A program made the translations under genes and the position numbers. Shown piece by piece: positions 11,101 to 21,500 of a stretch of DNA of 64,000 bases. Source of the DNA: Flavobacterium petrolei (GTDB taxonomy: Bacteria; Bacteroidota; Bacteroidia; Flavobacteriales; Flavobacteriaceae); contig NZ_QNVY02000006.1 of NCBI RefSeq assembly GCF_003314435.2, positions 1 through 64,000 of the forward strand, given 5' to 3'. Below the pieces are notes generated by a model. It was not told the origin of the DNA. It did no database searches and saw only the letters and a list, made by a program, of their open reading frames with translations. Each line of letters starts with the position of its first letter. Within the stretch, counting starts at the first letter, position 1.

Positions 11101-11982
11101 TGCAGGCTGTGCTAGAGGGGCAATTCTTTTTCCATCAGCGCCTTCTACAGTAATATAGTAATAGGATTTTTTGTCATACAAATTTAAATGCGTTCTGCTT
11201 TCTTGATTCCAAGTGTCAACTCCTTCGCCATAAAAAAGGATATAATCTTCATTGTTAAAAACGCCGTCACTTTCACCGCTAATTTGAATAGCATTTTCGA
11301 TTAAGTCATTCGGATAATAAATATTGTTTGACAATGGTAGCATTCGGCCACCATTTCCGTAAATCTTTATTTTTCTTGGATCAACAGCATTAATGTCAAT
11401 TCCCAGTTGTTGCAGAAAACTTTTAGATATTTTATAAACCCCCGATTTTTCTATATAAAATTGAAACCAATTGCCAGTTGCTAATACAGAATTTGAAATG
11501 GTATTTACAGTTTTTCCAGATTGCTGGATTCTAGAGGTATTATTGCTATTGACTACTTCATACGAAAAGGATTTGATTCGTTTGAATCCAAAATCATCCT
11601 TGATTATAGGTGAAAGTGAGATGAAAGCTTCTCTTATGTCTCTTGAAGTAGAAATGGTTATCGAAGGATTAATAATTTTTGGTATATTTTCGGAGGCTAA
11701 ATCGCCTAGATCCGAAAGTGTAATATTTTCAAAAATTACATTAGTAATTTGAATTTTATTATCGTTAAAATATGGCGTATCTTTTAATATAACGGTGTAA
11801 GTGATGTTTTTTTTGGAAGCATCATAATGAAAACTATTACCTGAAAATTTGGGTATATTAATGGTGAAATTACCATATGACATTTCTTTTGTGCCCAACC
11901 ATTCAATTACAACATCCTCTTTTATTTGAGAAAATGAAAAAAAAGGTAGTAATGTCCAATATAACAGAAATGTTTTTCTCAT
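8146..11982 (-). CDS. porU: Type IX secretion sortase PorU (C25 family peptidase)
   Basis: 1278 aa, signal peptide at the N-terminus. The middle holds a gingipain-type C25 peptidase domain: FNYLGHGGEDGLS carries the catalytic His and FITITCEFSRFDNP the catalytic Cys. The last 90 residues form a type IX C-terminal domain starting at NYPNPFVNYTEFWF and ending in KLVIL. PorU removes the C-terminal signal from exported proteins and attaches them to A-LPS. It is cotranscribed with porV and divergent from gldJ. Confidence 0.95.
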   Translation of the reverse strand: MRKTFLLYWTLLPFFSFSQIKEDVVIEWLGTKEMSYGNFTINIPKFSGNSFHYDASKKNITYTVILKDTPYFNDNKIQITNVIFENITLSDLGDLASENIPKIINPSITISTSRDIREAFISLSPIIKDDFGFKRIKSFSYEVVNSNNTSRIQQSGKTVNTISNSVLATGNWFQFYIEKSGVYKISKSFLQQLGIDINAVDPRKIKIYGNGGRMLPLSNNIYYPNDLIENAIQISGESDGVFNNEDYILFYGEGVDTWNQESRTHLNLYDKKSYYYITVEGADGKRIAPLAQPAGNSTLTLTSFDDYQFHEQDLVNIARLGRQWFGESFDVKDEQEFDFVFPNLDSSVPVKIMLTAASAAFTSTSFNVTANGNVAGTISFPALSSNSGTEFIVGFLPNNTTFNGTENIKIKLKYNNNGVPGSKGFLDNIRLTAKRKLLGYGKQFHFQYDQSVSNLGVVNYEISNATGISQIWDVTDIYTISKIENTSQSSLSFKANLGELRKYIAIDAADYYTPLKDNKSKIANQNLKGSLFKNSQGQFQDIDYVIISPSFLISQAEKLARFHRTYSNLNVKVIPLELIYQEFSSGKQDVAAIRNCIKYIYENASALDKRLKFINLFGDASYDFKNRIINNTNVVPIYHSLNSNTTGESSFASDDFFGLMDPSEGNVTSFFGGIDIAVGRMLVNDTKQADEMVNKVIEYHDLKSFGSWRNNFALVSDDSDIPADASLQNRQNSLANTIALEKPFLNVNKILLDSYAQEASSGGSRYPKARTDFFNAFEKGALVFNYLGHGGEDGLSAERIWEKSDGQNLSNQFKYPLFITITCEFSRFDNPFRPTAGEYTYWNPKGGAIAMITTIRSIGQFSAENFNDALTKNLLSYGSNQYTSIAEALRISKNSNPNSATNVVFYIGDPAIMLAVAKPKIRLTKVNDISVTQTIDDFKSLAKMKLTGEVTDENNNLLTNYNGEVSTTIFDKTVSRVTYNNDGNSPPINFNVLGETIFRGNASVTSGQFEFSFVVPRDIRVPLANGRISFYSKKNELLQNETGYDSSIKIGGINENATADNISPRVKLYMNDETFVSGGTTNESPFLVAHLEDENGINTASGIGHDIVAVLDGDVSNPFVLNDYYQTNLDDFTSGTLRFPLRNLAPGLHTITFKAWDVYNNPITVEIQFIVVGDETITLTHVLNYPNPFVNYTEFWFTHNRPYEPLEVQVQVMTITGKIVWTKNQIITTEGFLSKEITWDGKDDFGDRIGKGVYVYKLTVKSSSTNKKSEKFEKLVIL

Positions 11983-12066
11983 TGTTTTGTAAATCTCGGT
12001 GCAACTTAAGGAATAATTATTAAGTAAAAATAAATCATTTAACGTTATTATAAATAATAAATATTA

Positions 12067-12074
12067 TAAATTTG
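12067..12074 (+). promoter_or_regulatory. Possible Bacteroidota -7 promoter box for gldJ
   Basis: TAAATTTG fits the TAnnTTTG consensus of Bacteroidota housekeeping promoters. It lies about 120 bp before the gldJ start, in the divergent gap with porU. No clear -33 TTTG partner is seen, so this is tentative. Confidence 0.35.
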
Positions 12075-12196
12075 CGTTCTGATTTATACAAATATAAAAT
12101 GGAATTGAGTTATAATTATTTATTAAAAAAAGGACGTTGCAGATTAAATCATAATTATTATATTGCGGCTTCAAAAATTATTACCTACTAAAGAGT

Positions 12197-13891
12197 ATGA
12201 AAGTAAAGAAAATTATGGTCGTACGATTGATTTTATCAATTATATTGATTGTCGGTTTGGCTAGTTGCAGTAAAAAATCTAGCTCCAAAAATTCATCAAG
12301 AGCAACAGGTTGGAACGTTGATGGTAAAAAAGCAGGTTCGGGTAATAAGAAGCAAGAAGCAGGGCCTGGTTTGGTTTTTGTAGAAGGTGGAACTTTTACA
12401 ATGGGAAAAGTGCAGGATGATGTAATGCATGATTGGAATAATGCGCCAACTCAGCAACATGTTCAGTCGTTTTACATGGATGAAACTGAAGTAACTAATT
12501 TTATGTATTTAGAATATTTAGATTGGTTGAAAATGGTTTTTCCGCCTAGTGAAGAAAATTATAAAAACATATACGAAGGTGCTTCGCCTGACACTTTAGT
12601 TTGGAGAAATAGATTAGGTTATAATGAAACTATGACTAATAATTACTTGAGACATCCTTCTTATGCAGAATATCCTGTTGTAGGTGTGAATTGGATTCAA
12701 GCAGTTGAATTTAGTAAATGGAGAACTGATCGTGTAAACGAAGCAGTTTTAGAAAAAAATGGGTATCTCAAAAAGAATGCTAAAAACACAGAAGTTAGTG
12801 CAGAAAGCTCTTTTAGTACAGAGACCTATTTAAAGTCTCCTACAAGTACTTTTGGAGGTAATGAAGAAATTGTATTAAAAGGTGGGAGAGGTTCCAAAAA
12901 AGCTAAATCTCCAAAAGCTGATAAAGACGGTAAAATTACGGAAGAAAAAAATGTTTATGCACAAAGATCTTCTGGGATTGTTTTACCAGAATATAGACTT
13001 CCAACAGAGGCTGAATGGGAATATGCAGCTGCTGCAGATGTAGGTCAAAGAGAGTATAATTCATATAAAGGTCAAAAAAAATACCCTTGGTCTGGTGGGT
13101 ATACTCGCTCTGGAAAAAGACAAAATAAAGGGAATCAGTTAGCGAATTTTAAGCAAGGAAATGGTGATTACGGTGGAATTGCAGGTTGGTCTGATGATGG
13201 TGCCGATATAACTAATGAAGTAAAAAAATATGCAGCAAATGATTTTGGATTGTATGATATGGCTGGAAACGTTGCTGAATGGGTTGCGGATGTATACAGA
13301 CCTATTGTAGACAATGAAGCAAATGATTTTAATTATTTTAGAGGGAATCTATATACCAAAAATAAAATTGGTGCAGATGGTAAAATTGAAATTGTCACTA
13401 AAGATAATATTCAGTATGATACTTTAAGTAATGGTAGAATTATTGCTAGGAACTTACCAGGAGAGATTGCACAAGTTCCAGTAGATGAGCAAGAAACTTA
13501 TTTGAGACAAAATTTCGATAAAAGTAATAACATCAATTATAGGGATGGAGACAAGCAGTCTAGTAAATATTATAATTTTGGAGGTTCCGACTCTGATGAT
13601 GAAAAATCAAAAATTGAAAAATCCATGTATAATTCTCCTAGACATAATGTTACAACAGACAGTTTAGGTAAAATGGTTCGGAAATATGATTCTTCAAATA
13701 AAAGGTCTACTTTGATTAATGATCAGGTTAGAGTTTACAAAGGTGGTTCATGGAGAGATAGAGCTTATTGGCTTGATCCTGCACAAAGAAGATACTTTCC
13801 TCAAGATATGGCTACGGATTATATCGGTTTTAGATGCGCAATGTCTAGAGTAGGGCCAAAAGCAGATAAGAAAAGATCGCCCAGAAATTAA
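12197..13891 (+). CDS. gldJ: Gliding motility lipoprotein GldJ
   Basis: 564 aa. The N-terminus is a lipoprotein signal ending in LASC, so Cys is acylated. The body is a formylglycine-generating-enzyme/sulfatase-modifying-factor fold: FVEGGTFTMG, FYMDETEVTN, YRLPTEAEWEYAA, YDMAGNVAEWVADVY, and a closing VYKGGSWRDRAYWLDPAQRRYF. GldJ is a core part of the gliding and type IX machinery. The catalytic Cys pair of true FGE is not evident, as expected for the Gld paralogs. I start at 12197; an in-frame ATG at 12212 is possible. A terminator follows directly. Confidence 0.95.
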   Translation: MKVKKIMVVRLILSIILIVGLASCSKKSSSKNSSRATGWNVDGKKAGSGNKKQEAGPGLVFVEGGTFTMGKVQDDVMHDWNNAPTQQHVQSFYMDETEVTNFMYLEYLDWLKMVFPPSEENYKNIYEGASPDTLVWRNRLGYNETMTNNYLRHPSYAEYPVVGVNWIQAVEFSKWRTDRVNEAVLEKNGYLKKNAKNTEVSAESSFSTETYLKSPTSTFGGNEEIVLKGGRGSKKAKSPKADKDGKITEEKNVYAQRSSGIVLPEYRLPTEAEWEYAAAADVGQREYNSYKGQKKYPWSGGYTRSGKRQNKGNQLANFKQGNGDYGGIAGWSDDGADITNEVKKYAANDFGLYDMAGNVAEWVADVYRPIVDNEANDFNYFRGNLYTKNKIGADGKIEIVTKDNIQYDTLSNGRIIARNLPGEIAQVPVDEQETYLRQNFDKSNNINYRDGDKQSSKYYNFGGSDSDDEKSKIEKSMYNSPRHNVTTDSLGKMVRKYDSSNKRSTLINDQVRVYKGGSWRDRAYWLDPAQRRYFPQDMATDYIGFRCAMSRVGPKADKKRSPRN

Positions 13892-13910
13892 ATATTTAAG
13901 ATATAATACA

Positions 13911-13943
13911 AAAAAAAAGCCCTTTGATTAGGGCTTTTTTTTT
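13911..13943 (+). terminator. Terminator after gldJ
   Basis: GCCCT and AGGGC pair, extended by A-run/T-run pairing on both sides, around a six-base loop, then a T run. It ends the gldJ transcript 20 bp past the stop. It sits immediately before murF, so murF may depend on read-through or a promoter inside the gap. Confidence 0.85.
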
Positions 13944-13956
13944 AAAATCGTTTAAA

Positions 13957-15243
13957 ATGGATACTAATTACATTCATAGTTTATTTTTACAATGCAGCTC
14001 AGTTTCAATTGACACTCGTAAAATTGAGACAAATTCTTTATTTATAGCCATAAAAGGGGAGCGTTTTGATGCGAATACATTTGCGAAAGAGGCATTGGAT
14101 AAAGGTGCTTCCTATGTGATAATTGATGACAAATCTTATTTTATTGACCAAAGAACTATTTTGGTTGAAGATAGTTTGATCACACTGCAGGAATTGGCAA
14201 AATTCCATCGGGATTATCTGAAATTGCCTATAATTGCGCTAACGGGAAGCAACGGTAAAACGACCACTAAAGAACTTATTAATGTTGTGCTTTCAAAAAA
14301 ATACAAAACTAAAGCAACCGTAGGAAACCTAAACAATCATATCGGGGTGCCGTTGACATTGCTTTCTTTTACTTCAGAAACTGAAATAGGGATAGTTGAA
14401 ATGGGAGCTAATCACAAAAAAGAAATTGAATTTCTCTGTGAATTGGCAACGCCGGATTATGGGTATATTACTAATTTTGGCAAAGCTCATTTAGAAGGTT
14501 TTGGTGGTGTTGAGGGTGTGATTGAAGGCAAAAGCGAAATGTATAAATACCTTTCGGCAAATGATAAACTTGTCTTTATTAATTTGGAAGACCCAATTCA
14601 AGTTGAGAAGTCAAAGTTGCTAAAGTCATTTTCTTTCGGTATTAACAAAACAAATGCTGATGTCAATATCACTTCGATCAAAGCGAATCCGTTTGTGACA
14701 ATCGGCTATTCAGATTTGCTAATTCAATCTCATTTAATAGGGTTGTATAATGCGAATAACATTAACGCAGCTCTTACTATAGGGAAATATTTTGGAGTCA
14801 CGGACAGTGAAATAAAAGATGCTTTAGAAAGTTATATTCCTGAAAACAATAGATCACAATTAGTGCAAAAAGGTTCAAATCAGATTATTCTGGATGCTTA
14901 TAATGCAAATCCCAGTAGTATGTCTGTAGCAATTGAGAACTTTCTACAATTAGACAACGCTAATAAAGTTATGATTTTAGGAGATATGTTTGAGCTTGGT
15001 GACGAAAGTTTAAAAGAACATAAGGCAATTGTTGCCATGTTGTCAAAGTATGAAAATGTAAAGTGTTATTTTGTTGGATCCGCATTTTATGAAAGTAAAA
15101 TTGAGAAGGATAATTTGGGGTTTTACAATACTTTTGAAAGTTTTTCAAATGATTTGTCTGACATGAAATTCGATAATAGTACTATTTTAATTAAAGGATC
15201 TCGTGGAATGGCGTTGGAGCGAACCTTGGAATTTATAGAGTAG
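13957..15243 (+). CDS. murF: UDP-N-acetylmuramoyl-tripeptide--D-alanyl-D-alanine ligase
   Basis: About 428 aa. It carries the Mur-ligase P-loop GSNGKTTTKE at 97-106, then TVGNLNNHIGVPLTLL and the EMGANHKKEI motif. The last part shows NPSSMSVAIENF, the MurF substrate-binding motif. It adds D-Ala-D-Ala to the peptidoglycan precursor in the cytoplasm. The ATG at 13957 is the natural start, since upstream in-frame codons lie within the gldJ terminator. The position after gldJ matches Flavobacterium gene order. Confidence 0.94.
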   Translation: MDTNYIHSLFLQCSSVSIDTRKIETNSLFIAIKGERFDANTFAKEALDKGASYVIIDDKSYFIDQRTILVEDSLITLQELAKFHRDYLKLPIIALTGSNGKTTTKELINVVLSKKYKTKATVGNLNNHIGVPLTLLSFTSETEIGIVEMGANHKKEIEFLCELATPDYGYITNFGKAHLEGFGGVEGVIEGKSEMYKYLSANDKLVFINLEDPIQVEKSKLLKSFSFGINKTNADVNITSIKANPFVTIGYSDLLIQSHLIGLYNANNINAALTIGKYFGVTDSEIKDALESYIPENNRSQLVQKGSNQIILDAYNANPSSMSVAIENFLQLDNANKVMILGDMFELGDESLKEHKAIVAMLSKYENVKCYFVGSAFYESKIEKDNLGFYNTFESFSNDLSDMKFDNSTILIKGSRGMALERTLEFIE

Positions 15244-15264
15244 TTAAGAAACAATTCAACCAGA

Positions 15265-15300
15265 AAAAATGCCATCACGATTTATTTTGATGGCATTTTT
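15265..15300. terminator. Bidirectional terminator between murF and the SusR-like gene
   Basis: AAAAATGCCATCA and TGATGGCATTTTT form a 13-bp stem between the convergent genes, with A and T runs built into the arms so that it works both ways. Confidence 0.9.
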
Positions 15301-15307
15301 ACTTCAA

Positions 15308-18178
15308 TTAAATACTCATTAAAAATCCTATAAGATTTTCTTTTTTGTTTAACTCTAGTTTTTTTCTTAATCTATAGCGTGCTAATTCTACTCCGCCACT
15401 GGAAATATTCATGATTTCGGCAATTTCTTTGGTAGACATATTCATCAATAAATAAGTTGATAAATCCAGTTCTCGTGGAGATATTGTTGGATACTTTTCT
15501 TTTAGTCTTTTTAGGAAATCAAAATGGACATTTTTGATGTGTTTTTCTAAATCTTTCCAGCTTTTATCTGCATTCACCTCCTTTGTGATGCTTTTGTTTA
15601 GTTTTGTAAATTGGAATTTAGTGGAATCATCAAAGGATTCGACATTGATATCTTTTAATTTATAGATTATACCGTTCAGGATTTTGTTCTTCTTTACTAC
15701 TTGCAACGAGTTATTGACTAATTCTTTGTCTTTTGCTAGAATCTTAATTTGCAATTTGTCATTTTTCAATTTTTCAATTTCCTTCTCTAATTCGTATTGT
15801 TCCTGTCTTATTTTGGATTCTTTTTCCAAGTATAATCTTCGTTGTTCGATAGTTTCATAATATTTATTTTTCCGAATTTTCATTTTTATTCTGTTTCTAA
15901 TAAAAAATATTGAAGCGACAATGATCAAAACGTAAAGTAAATAGGCTAAAAAATGCCTGTAAAATGGGGGAGAAACGGTAAAAGTAGCAAGAGCTTCTTC
16001 AGATTGGATTCCATAACTATTTCTAACCTTCAATTTCATGGTGTAATCGCCTTCTTTTAGATTAGTATATTCTTTTATAGGTACTGTGGACCAATTGCTC
16101 CATCCATCATCAAAACCTTCCAGCTGATAGGAAAATTCTATATTTTCCAGATTTTCATAAGTCGGGGACGAGAAGGTGAATTTTACTTGATTTGATGCAT
16201 ATGGAATTTTAAGTTTTTCAATCTTGTTTTGTCCATTTCCTAAAAGTATAGTGTCTCCAGGATAGGAAAAACTGCGGATAAACGCTTTGGGTTTTGTAAC
16301 TAGATAATTTGATAGTTTAGTATTATAATGTGCTAAACCATCATTTAAACCTATGAATACGTTCTCAGGATTTATTGTATTTACAGATAAGTAATTATTA
16401 ACCAAATTCCCCGTTAAATTTGAAAATGGAGTCAAGGTGTTTTTATATTTTCCATTCGGGGTTTTCATCAATACGCCTAATGATTCATTAAAAAGGTACC
16501 AAATGTTACCGTAATTATCCTCTGATAAGGAATAGATTTTTGGAATTTTCTTGAATAATGCGCTCATTTTTTTATCCTCAAAAAACAAATCTTGTTCTTG
16601 AGAGTATTTATAAAAACGGTTTTTTGTCTGAAAGTAAATAGTATTTTTTATACGTTGGATACTTCCAATTCCTGCGGCTGAATTTGATAAATTCTGGTGT
16701 GTTTTAATTGATTTAAATTTTTTTAAATCTTCTGTAATTCTCATTTGATAGATTAATTCATCCTTTTTCAGCCATAAATTATTTTCATCTATTTCAAATG
16801 TATTGGCAGATTTATCAAATCCGTCAATTTGGTTTTTGTATTCCAAGCTATTTGCTGTTTTTTCAAATACAGTAAAACCGTTATAGCTAGAGCCGATAAT
16901 ATAATTTGGACGATTTGGAATTGTTTTAAACCCAAAATGGCCTTTATTATTTAAGGTTTTAACCACTTTTTTGCCCAGTATTAGTAACGCTCCTCTATTG
17001 TGAGCGCATATTAATTGGTCATCAATTACTTGGATGTTCCATGCTTGTCCAGTAGTTCCTTCGACAAGTGTGAATTTATTTTCTTTAATAGTGTTGTTCC
17101 AAGAATGATAGAAAAGTCCTTGATTCGTTGCCACATAAAGATTTCCTTTATAAATAACTGAGGCGTAAACGGTGCTTAAACCAAAACTAAATCCAAAATA
17201 GGTAAACGGAGAATTTTCATTTATAAAGGCAATTCCGTTGTCCAATCCCAGCCATAGATTGTTCTTATTGTCAATGAAAGAGGTAAGAACCGTGTTGTTT
17301 TGAAGTCCTTTTTGATGATTGATGTGTTGAATTATTTTGCCGTTTAAATCGCAAATAATAACACCGTCTAAAACAGAATTCAGCACGATGAACTTACCCT
17401 TTATTGTTACACCACCTAAAGAACTATTCTTTTTAATGAAAATATTAGCTTCCGTATTCCATGAAGTCATTTTTTCTCCGTCATATAAATACAATCCTTT
17501 GTCTAAAGTGGTAATGAGTATTTTATTTTCAGGCATAGGAAACATTCCCCAAATCTCGGTATTGTTTAATGTGGTTGAGCCTTTCAAAGGTTGTAATTGT
17601 CCGCTTTCATATTTCATTATACCTTTAGAAACATCCTGAAAATAAAGTTGGTTTTTAATTTGAAATGAAAATTGGAATCTATCAGGTGCTTCGAGTAATT
17701 TGAGATTATTTTTGTTGAGAATATAGGCTCTTGCAAAAGACTGGAAAATAACGTCATCGCCTTCAAGGTGTATTTTCCAAATGAAGTCAATTGTTTTAAT
17801 GTTTTCACGGTTTACCAATTTTGAAATGGAGAAATAAATTAGTTTTCCTTTTGAATCTGACTTAAAATAACCAAATTCATCGTAACCACCGACAAATATT
17901 TTCCCGGAGCTAGCAATTTTTAAACATCTAATAGCGGAAAAATTAGGCAAAGTGTATTTTCTCCAAGTAGAACCGTCAAATTGAAATAGGCCATTATTAT
18001 TAGCAAAGTACATATTGCCATTTTTGTCTTGATCAATATTCCAGTTTTGGGTGCCTCCTTTGTAATCTGTTCTTTTGTAATTTCTGATTTCTGGTAGGCC
18101 AATATTTTTTATTTGGCCATAAGTAGCAAAAGAAGATAGAATCAGAAAAATTAGGATGTGAAGTTTAGAAAATTTCAT
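15308..18178 (-). CDS. SusR-like membrane regulator (propeller, Y_Y_Y, HTH)
   Basis: 956 aa. A signal peptide leads into a periplasmic two-component-regulator-type beta-propeller (repeats such as DKNGNMYFANNNGLFQFDG and NNLWLGLDNGIAF). A Y_Y_Y domain follows at about 690-755 (YQLEGFDDGWSNW), then one transmembrane helix near 760-780 and a coiled coil. A C-terminal LuxR-type helix-turn-helix reads SPRELDLSTYLLMNMSTKEI then IMNISSGGVELARYRLRKKL. There is no histidine kinase domain, so it should bind DNA directly from the membrane, as SusR does. It is divergent from SusC and likely switches on the PUL after sensing an oligosaccharide in the periplasm. Confidence 0.9.
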   Translation of the reverse strand: MKFSKLHILIFLILSSFATYGQIKNIGLPEIRNYKRTDYKGGTQNWNIDQDKNGNMYFANNNGLFQFDGSTWRKYTLPNFSAIRCLKIASSGKIFVGGYDEFGYFKSDSKGKLIYFSISKLVNRENIKTIDFIWKIHLEGDDVIFQSFARAYILNKNNLKLLEAPDRFQFSFQIKNQLYFQDVSKGIMKYESGQLQPLKGSTTLNNTEIWGMFPMPENKILITTLDKGLYLYDGEKMTSWNTEANIFIKKNSSLGGVTIKGKFIVLNSVLDGVIICDLNGKIIQHINHQKGLQNNTVLTSFIDNKNNLWLGLDNGIAFINENSPFTYFGFSFGLSTVYASVIYKGNLYVATNQGLFYHSWNNTIKENKFTLVEGTTGQAWNIQVIDDQLICAHNRGALLILGKKVVKTLNNKGHFGFKTIPNRPNYIIGSSYNGFTVFEKTANSLEYKNQIDGFDKSANTFEIDENNLWLKKDELIYQMRITEDLKKFKSIKTHQNLSNSAAGIGSIQRIKNTIYFQTKNRFYKYSQEQDLFFEDKKMSALFKKIPKIYSLSEDNYGNIWYLFNESLGVLMKTPNGKYKNTLTPFSNLTGNLVNNYLSVNTINPENVFIGLNDGLAHYNTKLSNYLVTKPKAFIRSFSYPGDTILLGNGQNKIEKLKIPYASNQVKFTFSSPTYENLENIEFSYQLEGFDDGWSNWSTVPIKEYTNLKEGDYTMKLKVRNSYGIQSEEALATFTVSPPFYRHFLAYLLYVLIIVASIFFIRNRIKMKIRKNKYYETIEQRRLYLEKESKIRQEQYELEKEIEKLKNDKLQIKILAKDKELVNNSLQVVKKNKILNGIIYKLKDINVESFDDSTKFQFTKLNKSITKEVNADKSWKDLEKHIKNVHFDFLKRLKEKYPTISPRELDLSTYLLMNMSTKEIAEIMNISSGGVELARYRLRKKLELNKKENLIGFLMSI

Positions 18179-18395
18179 GATTGGAGCCTGTATATATTTC
18201 GTTGATATTTGTTTGTAAAAGGATGATGTGTAGTATTTATAAATGCACAGCTATTGAGTTGTATTTTAATGAATTCTATAATTAAAGGACAATATTTGTT
18301 TATTTTATAAATGTAGTGGTTTTAATTTTAATTAACATTTAAATAACAATGATAAAAAATATTTAAACTGTTAATTAGTAATAAATTATATTTTA

Positions 18396-18444
18396 TTTGA
18401 TGTGTTTTTGTTAAGTAATAAAAAAGTGTTTGATGTGTTTTTGT
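18396..18444 (+). promoter_or_regulatory. Direct-repeat operator candidate upstream of susC
   Basis: TTTGATGTGTTTTTGT occurs twice without mismatch, at 18396-18411 and 18429-18444, 33 bp apart (about three helical turns). It lies in the 349-bp gap between the SusR-like gene and susC, 84 bp before the susC start. This is where the regulator would be expected to bind; binding is inferred. Confidence 0.55.
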
Positions 18445-18527
18445 AGTAAATAATTAAAATGAATTTAAAAAAAATAGCGCTACTATTGCTTTAAATTACT
18501 AATTAATTAACCAAAATTTTTAGAAAT

Positions 18528-21500
18528 ATGAAATTTACAAAACTGTTTGTTTTTTGTCTTTTATCTATTCTATTCTCAGTTTACGCACAAGCACAAGATG
18601 TTACTGTAAGCGGAAAAGTATATGATGAAAACGGACTTCCAATTCCAGGAGTCTCTATTTTAATTAAAGGAACATCGAAAGCTGTAGCAACTGATTTTGA
18701 TGGAAATTATCAAATTAGCACTGATGCTAAAGGTTCTTTGGAATTTAGCTATGTAGGATATACAACAATAAAAGAGCTAATCAGTGGAAGGACTAAAATT
18801 GATGTAACACTAAAGCCTTCAACAGAAAGTTTACAAGAAGTAGTAGTTGTTGGTTATGGAACTCAAAAGAAAAGTGTTGTAACAGGAGCTATTTCCAGTG
18901 TGAAAGCAAAGGATCTTGAGAAAGTTCCAAACGGACGAATTGAGCAAGCATTACAAGGAAGAGTTTCTGGTGTTACTATTGCTGCCAGTTCAGGTCAACC
19001 AGGTTCTGCATCTACAATACGTGTTAGGGGTGTAACCACTTTTGGTGAGGGCGGTAATAATCCTCTTTGGGTTGTTGATGGTGTTGTTGTCGATGGTGGT
19101 GGAATTGGATTCCTTAATCAATCTGATATCGAATCAATCGAAGTGTTGAAAGATGCTGCTTCTGCTGCAATTTACGGTACGCGTGCTGCGACAGGAGTAA
19201 TTTTGGTAACAACCAAAAAAGGAAAATCAGGAAAAATTTCTGTTAACTACAATGCGTTTTCAGGTTTTTCTGCACCAGAAAAAACTTTAAATTTATTAAA
19301 TGCAACTCAGTATGCTACTATCATGAACGAAAAGTCTGTTGCTGCAGGTGGAGCAGCGGTATTTCCTAATGTAGCTTCTTTAGGAGTTGGTACGGACTGG
19401 CAAAACGCAATTTTTAACAGCAGTGCTTTTCGTTATTCTCATGAGTTAAGTATTAGTGGAGGAAATGATGTTTCTAATTTTTATGCTTCTTTTGGACTTC
19501 AAGACCAAGAAGGGATTGTTTCTACAGAAATATCAAACTTTACTAAAAAGAATTTCCGTTTGAACTCTACTCATAAACTTTCTAAAGTTTTCACTTTTGG
19601 TCAAACGCTTGGTTTTTCAAGACAAAAATCAATTGGAATAGGGAATACTAATAGTGAATTTGGTGGGCCGTTAAGTTCTGCTATCAACTTAGATCCAACT
19701 ACTCCTTTAGTAGAAACTGATCCTGCAAAAGCTAATGGCGCTCCTTACAGTTCAAATCCTGTGATTCGTGACGGAAATGGAAATCCTTATGGAATTTCAA
19801 GTTTAGTAGGTCAAGAAATGACAAATCCTTTGGCGTATGCCAAAACTAGATTAGGAAGTTATAGTACTGCTGATGATATCGTAGGAAATACTTATTTAGA
19901 AGCAGCTATTACCAAACACATTAAAGTAAGATCAACTCTTGGAGCAAAATTGTCTACTTGGGGTGGACAGGGATTTACGCCAGTGTTCTACTTGAGTGCC
20001 ACATCAAATGTGCTTAAAAATAACTTAAGTAAAAATGAAAATAAGAGTTTTGCATGGAATATTGAAAATATATTGACTTACAATAACCAGTTTGGGAATC
20101 ATAATGTTACCGTTTTATTAGGTCAAGGTTCTTACGTAGATAATATCGGTGGAGGTCTTGGTGCAACATTGTTTGGTTTGCCAGTGACTAATTACCGTGA
20201 AGCGTCTTTCAATTTTGATATTCCGCAATCCGACAGAAGTAGTTATACATATGATGCTACAGAACATAAACTGACTTCTTTATTTTCACGTGTGAATTAT
20301 GATTTCAAAGAGAAATATTTGTTTACAGGAATTATTCGTCGCGATGGTTCGAGTCGTTTTGGAGGGAATAATAAATTCGGAGTATTTCCATCGTTTAATT
20401 TAGGTTGGGTTTTGACCAAAGAAGATTTTTGGAAAGAAAGCAAAGTCCTGAATACATTTAAGATTAGAGGAGGTTACGGAATTGTAGGGAATGATGCTAT
20501 TCCGGACTTTAGATACCTTTCGTTAGTGGAGGGCGGTTACAATTATTCTTTTGGTAACACTGGAGCCATAACTACAGGATATGCAAATCTTACTCTTGAT
20601 AATCCAGATTTAAGATGGGAAGAAACCTCTCAGGCGAATGTAGGATTTGAATCGAAATTTTTTAATGATATCAGTCTGACGGTCGATTTATATAAAAAAT
20701 CAACCAAAGGAATTTTACGTCCAATAAATATTCCGGGTTATGTGGGAGTTACCGCAAGTCCAATTGGGAATGTGGCTGACATGGACAATAAAGGGATTGA
20801 GATTGAATTAGGGTACAAAAAGAGCTTTGGAGATCTTAATTTTTCTGTAAATGGAAATGTTGCTTACTTAGAAAATAAAGTTACATATGTAGCTGCTGAT
20901 GCAGATTTTATTGCTGGTGATGCTTCTTTTCAATCAATGGGACAAGTGACAAGAACACAAGTTGGGCAGTCCTATAACTCATTTTACGGTTTTAAAACAG
21001 CCGGAATTTTTCAGAATCAAGCTGAAATTGCAGCCTATACAAATGCTTCGGGTGGTTTAATTCAACCTAATGCACGTCCGGGAGATTTCCGTTGGGTAGA
21101 TACAAATGGGAATGGTTCGATTGGTGATGATGATAAACAATTCTTGGGGACTAATATTCCAAAATACACTTTTGGTTTAACCTTAAATTTTGATTATAAA
21201 AACTTCGATTTCATGGTCTTTTCACAAGGTGCAGCAGGAAATAAAATTTTCCAGGGCTTACGCCGATTGGATGTAGGAAATGCAAATTATCAAACAAGTG
21301 CATTGAACAGATGGACAGGCGAAGGGACTTCAAATGATTACCCGAGACTTACTAACAATGACACCAATAGCAATTTTGGAAGAATGTCTGATTTCTATCT
21401 TGAAAAAGGAGATTATTTGAGATTAAAATTGGTTCAATTAGGATATTCATTACCGGTAAGTTCTGTGAGTAAAATAGGAGCAAGCAAAGTGCGTTTTTAC

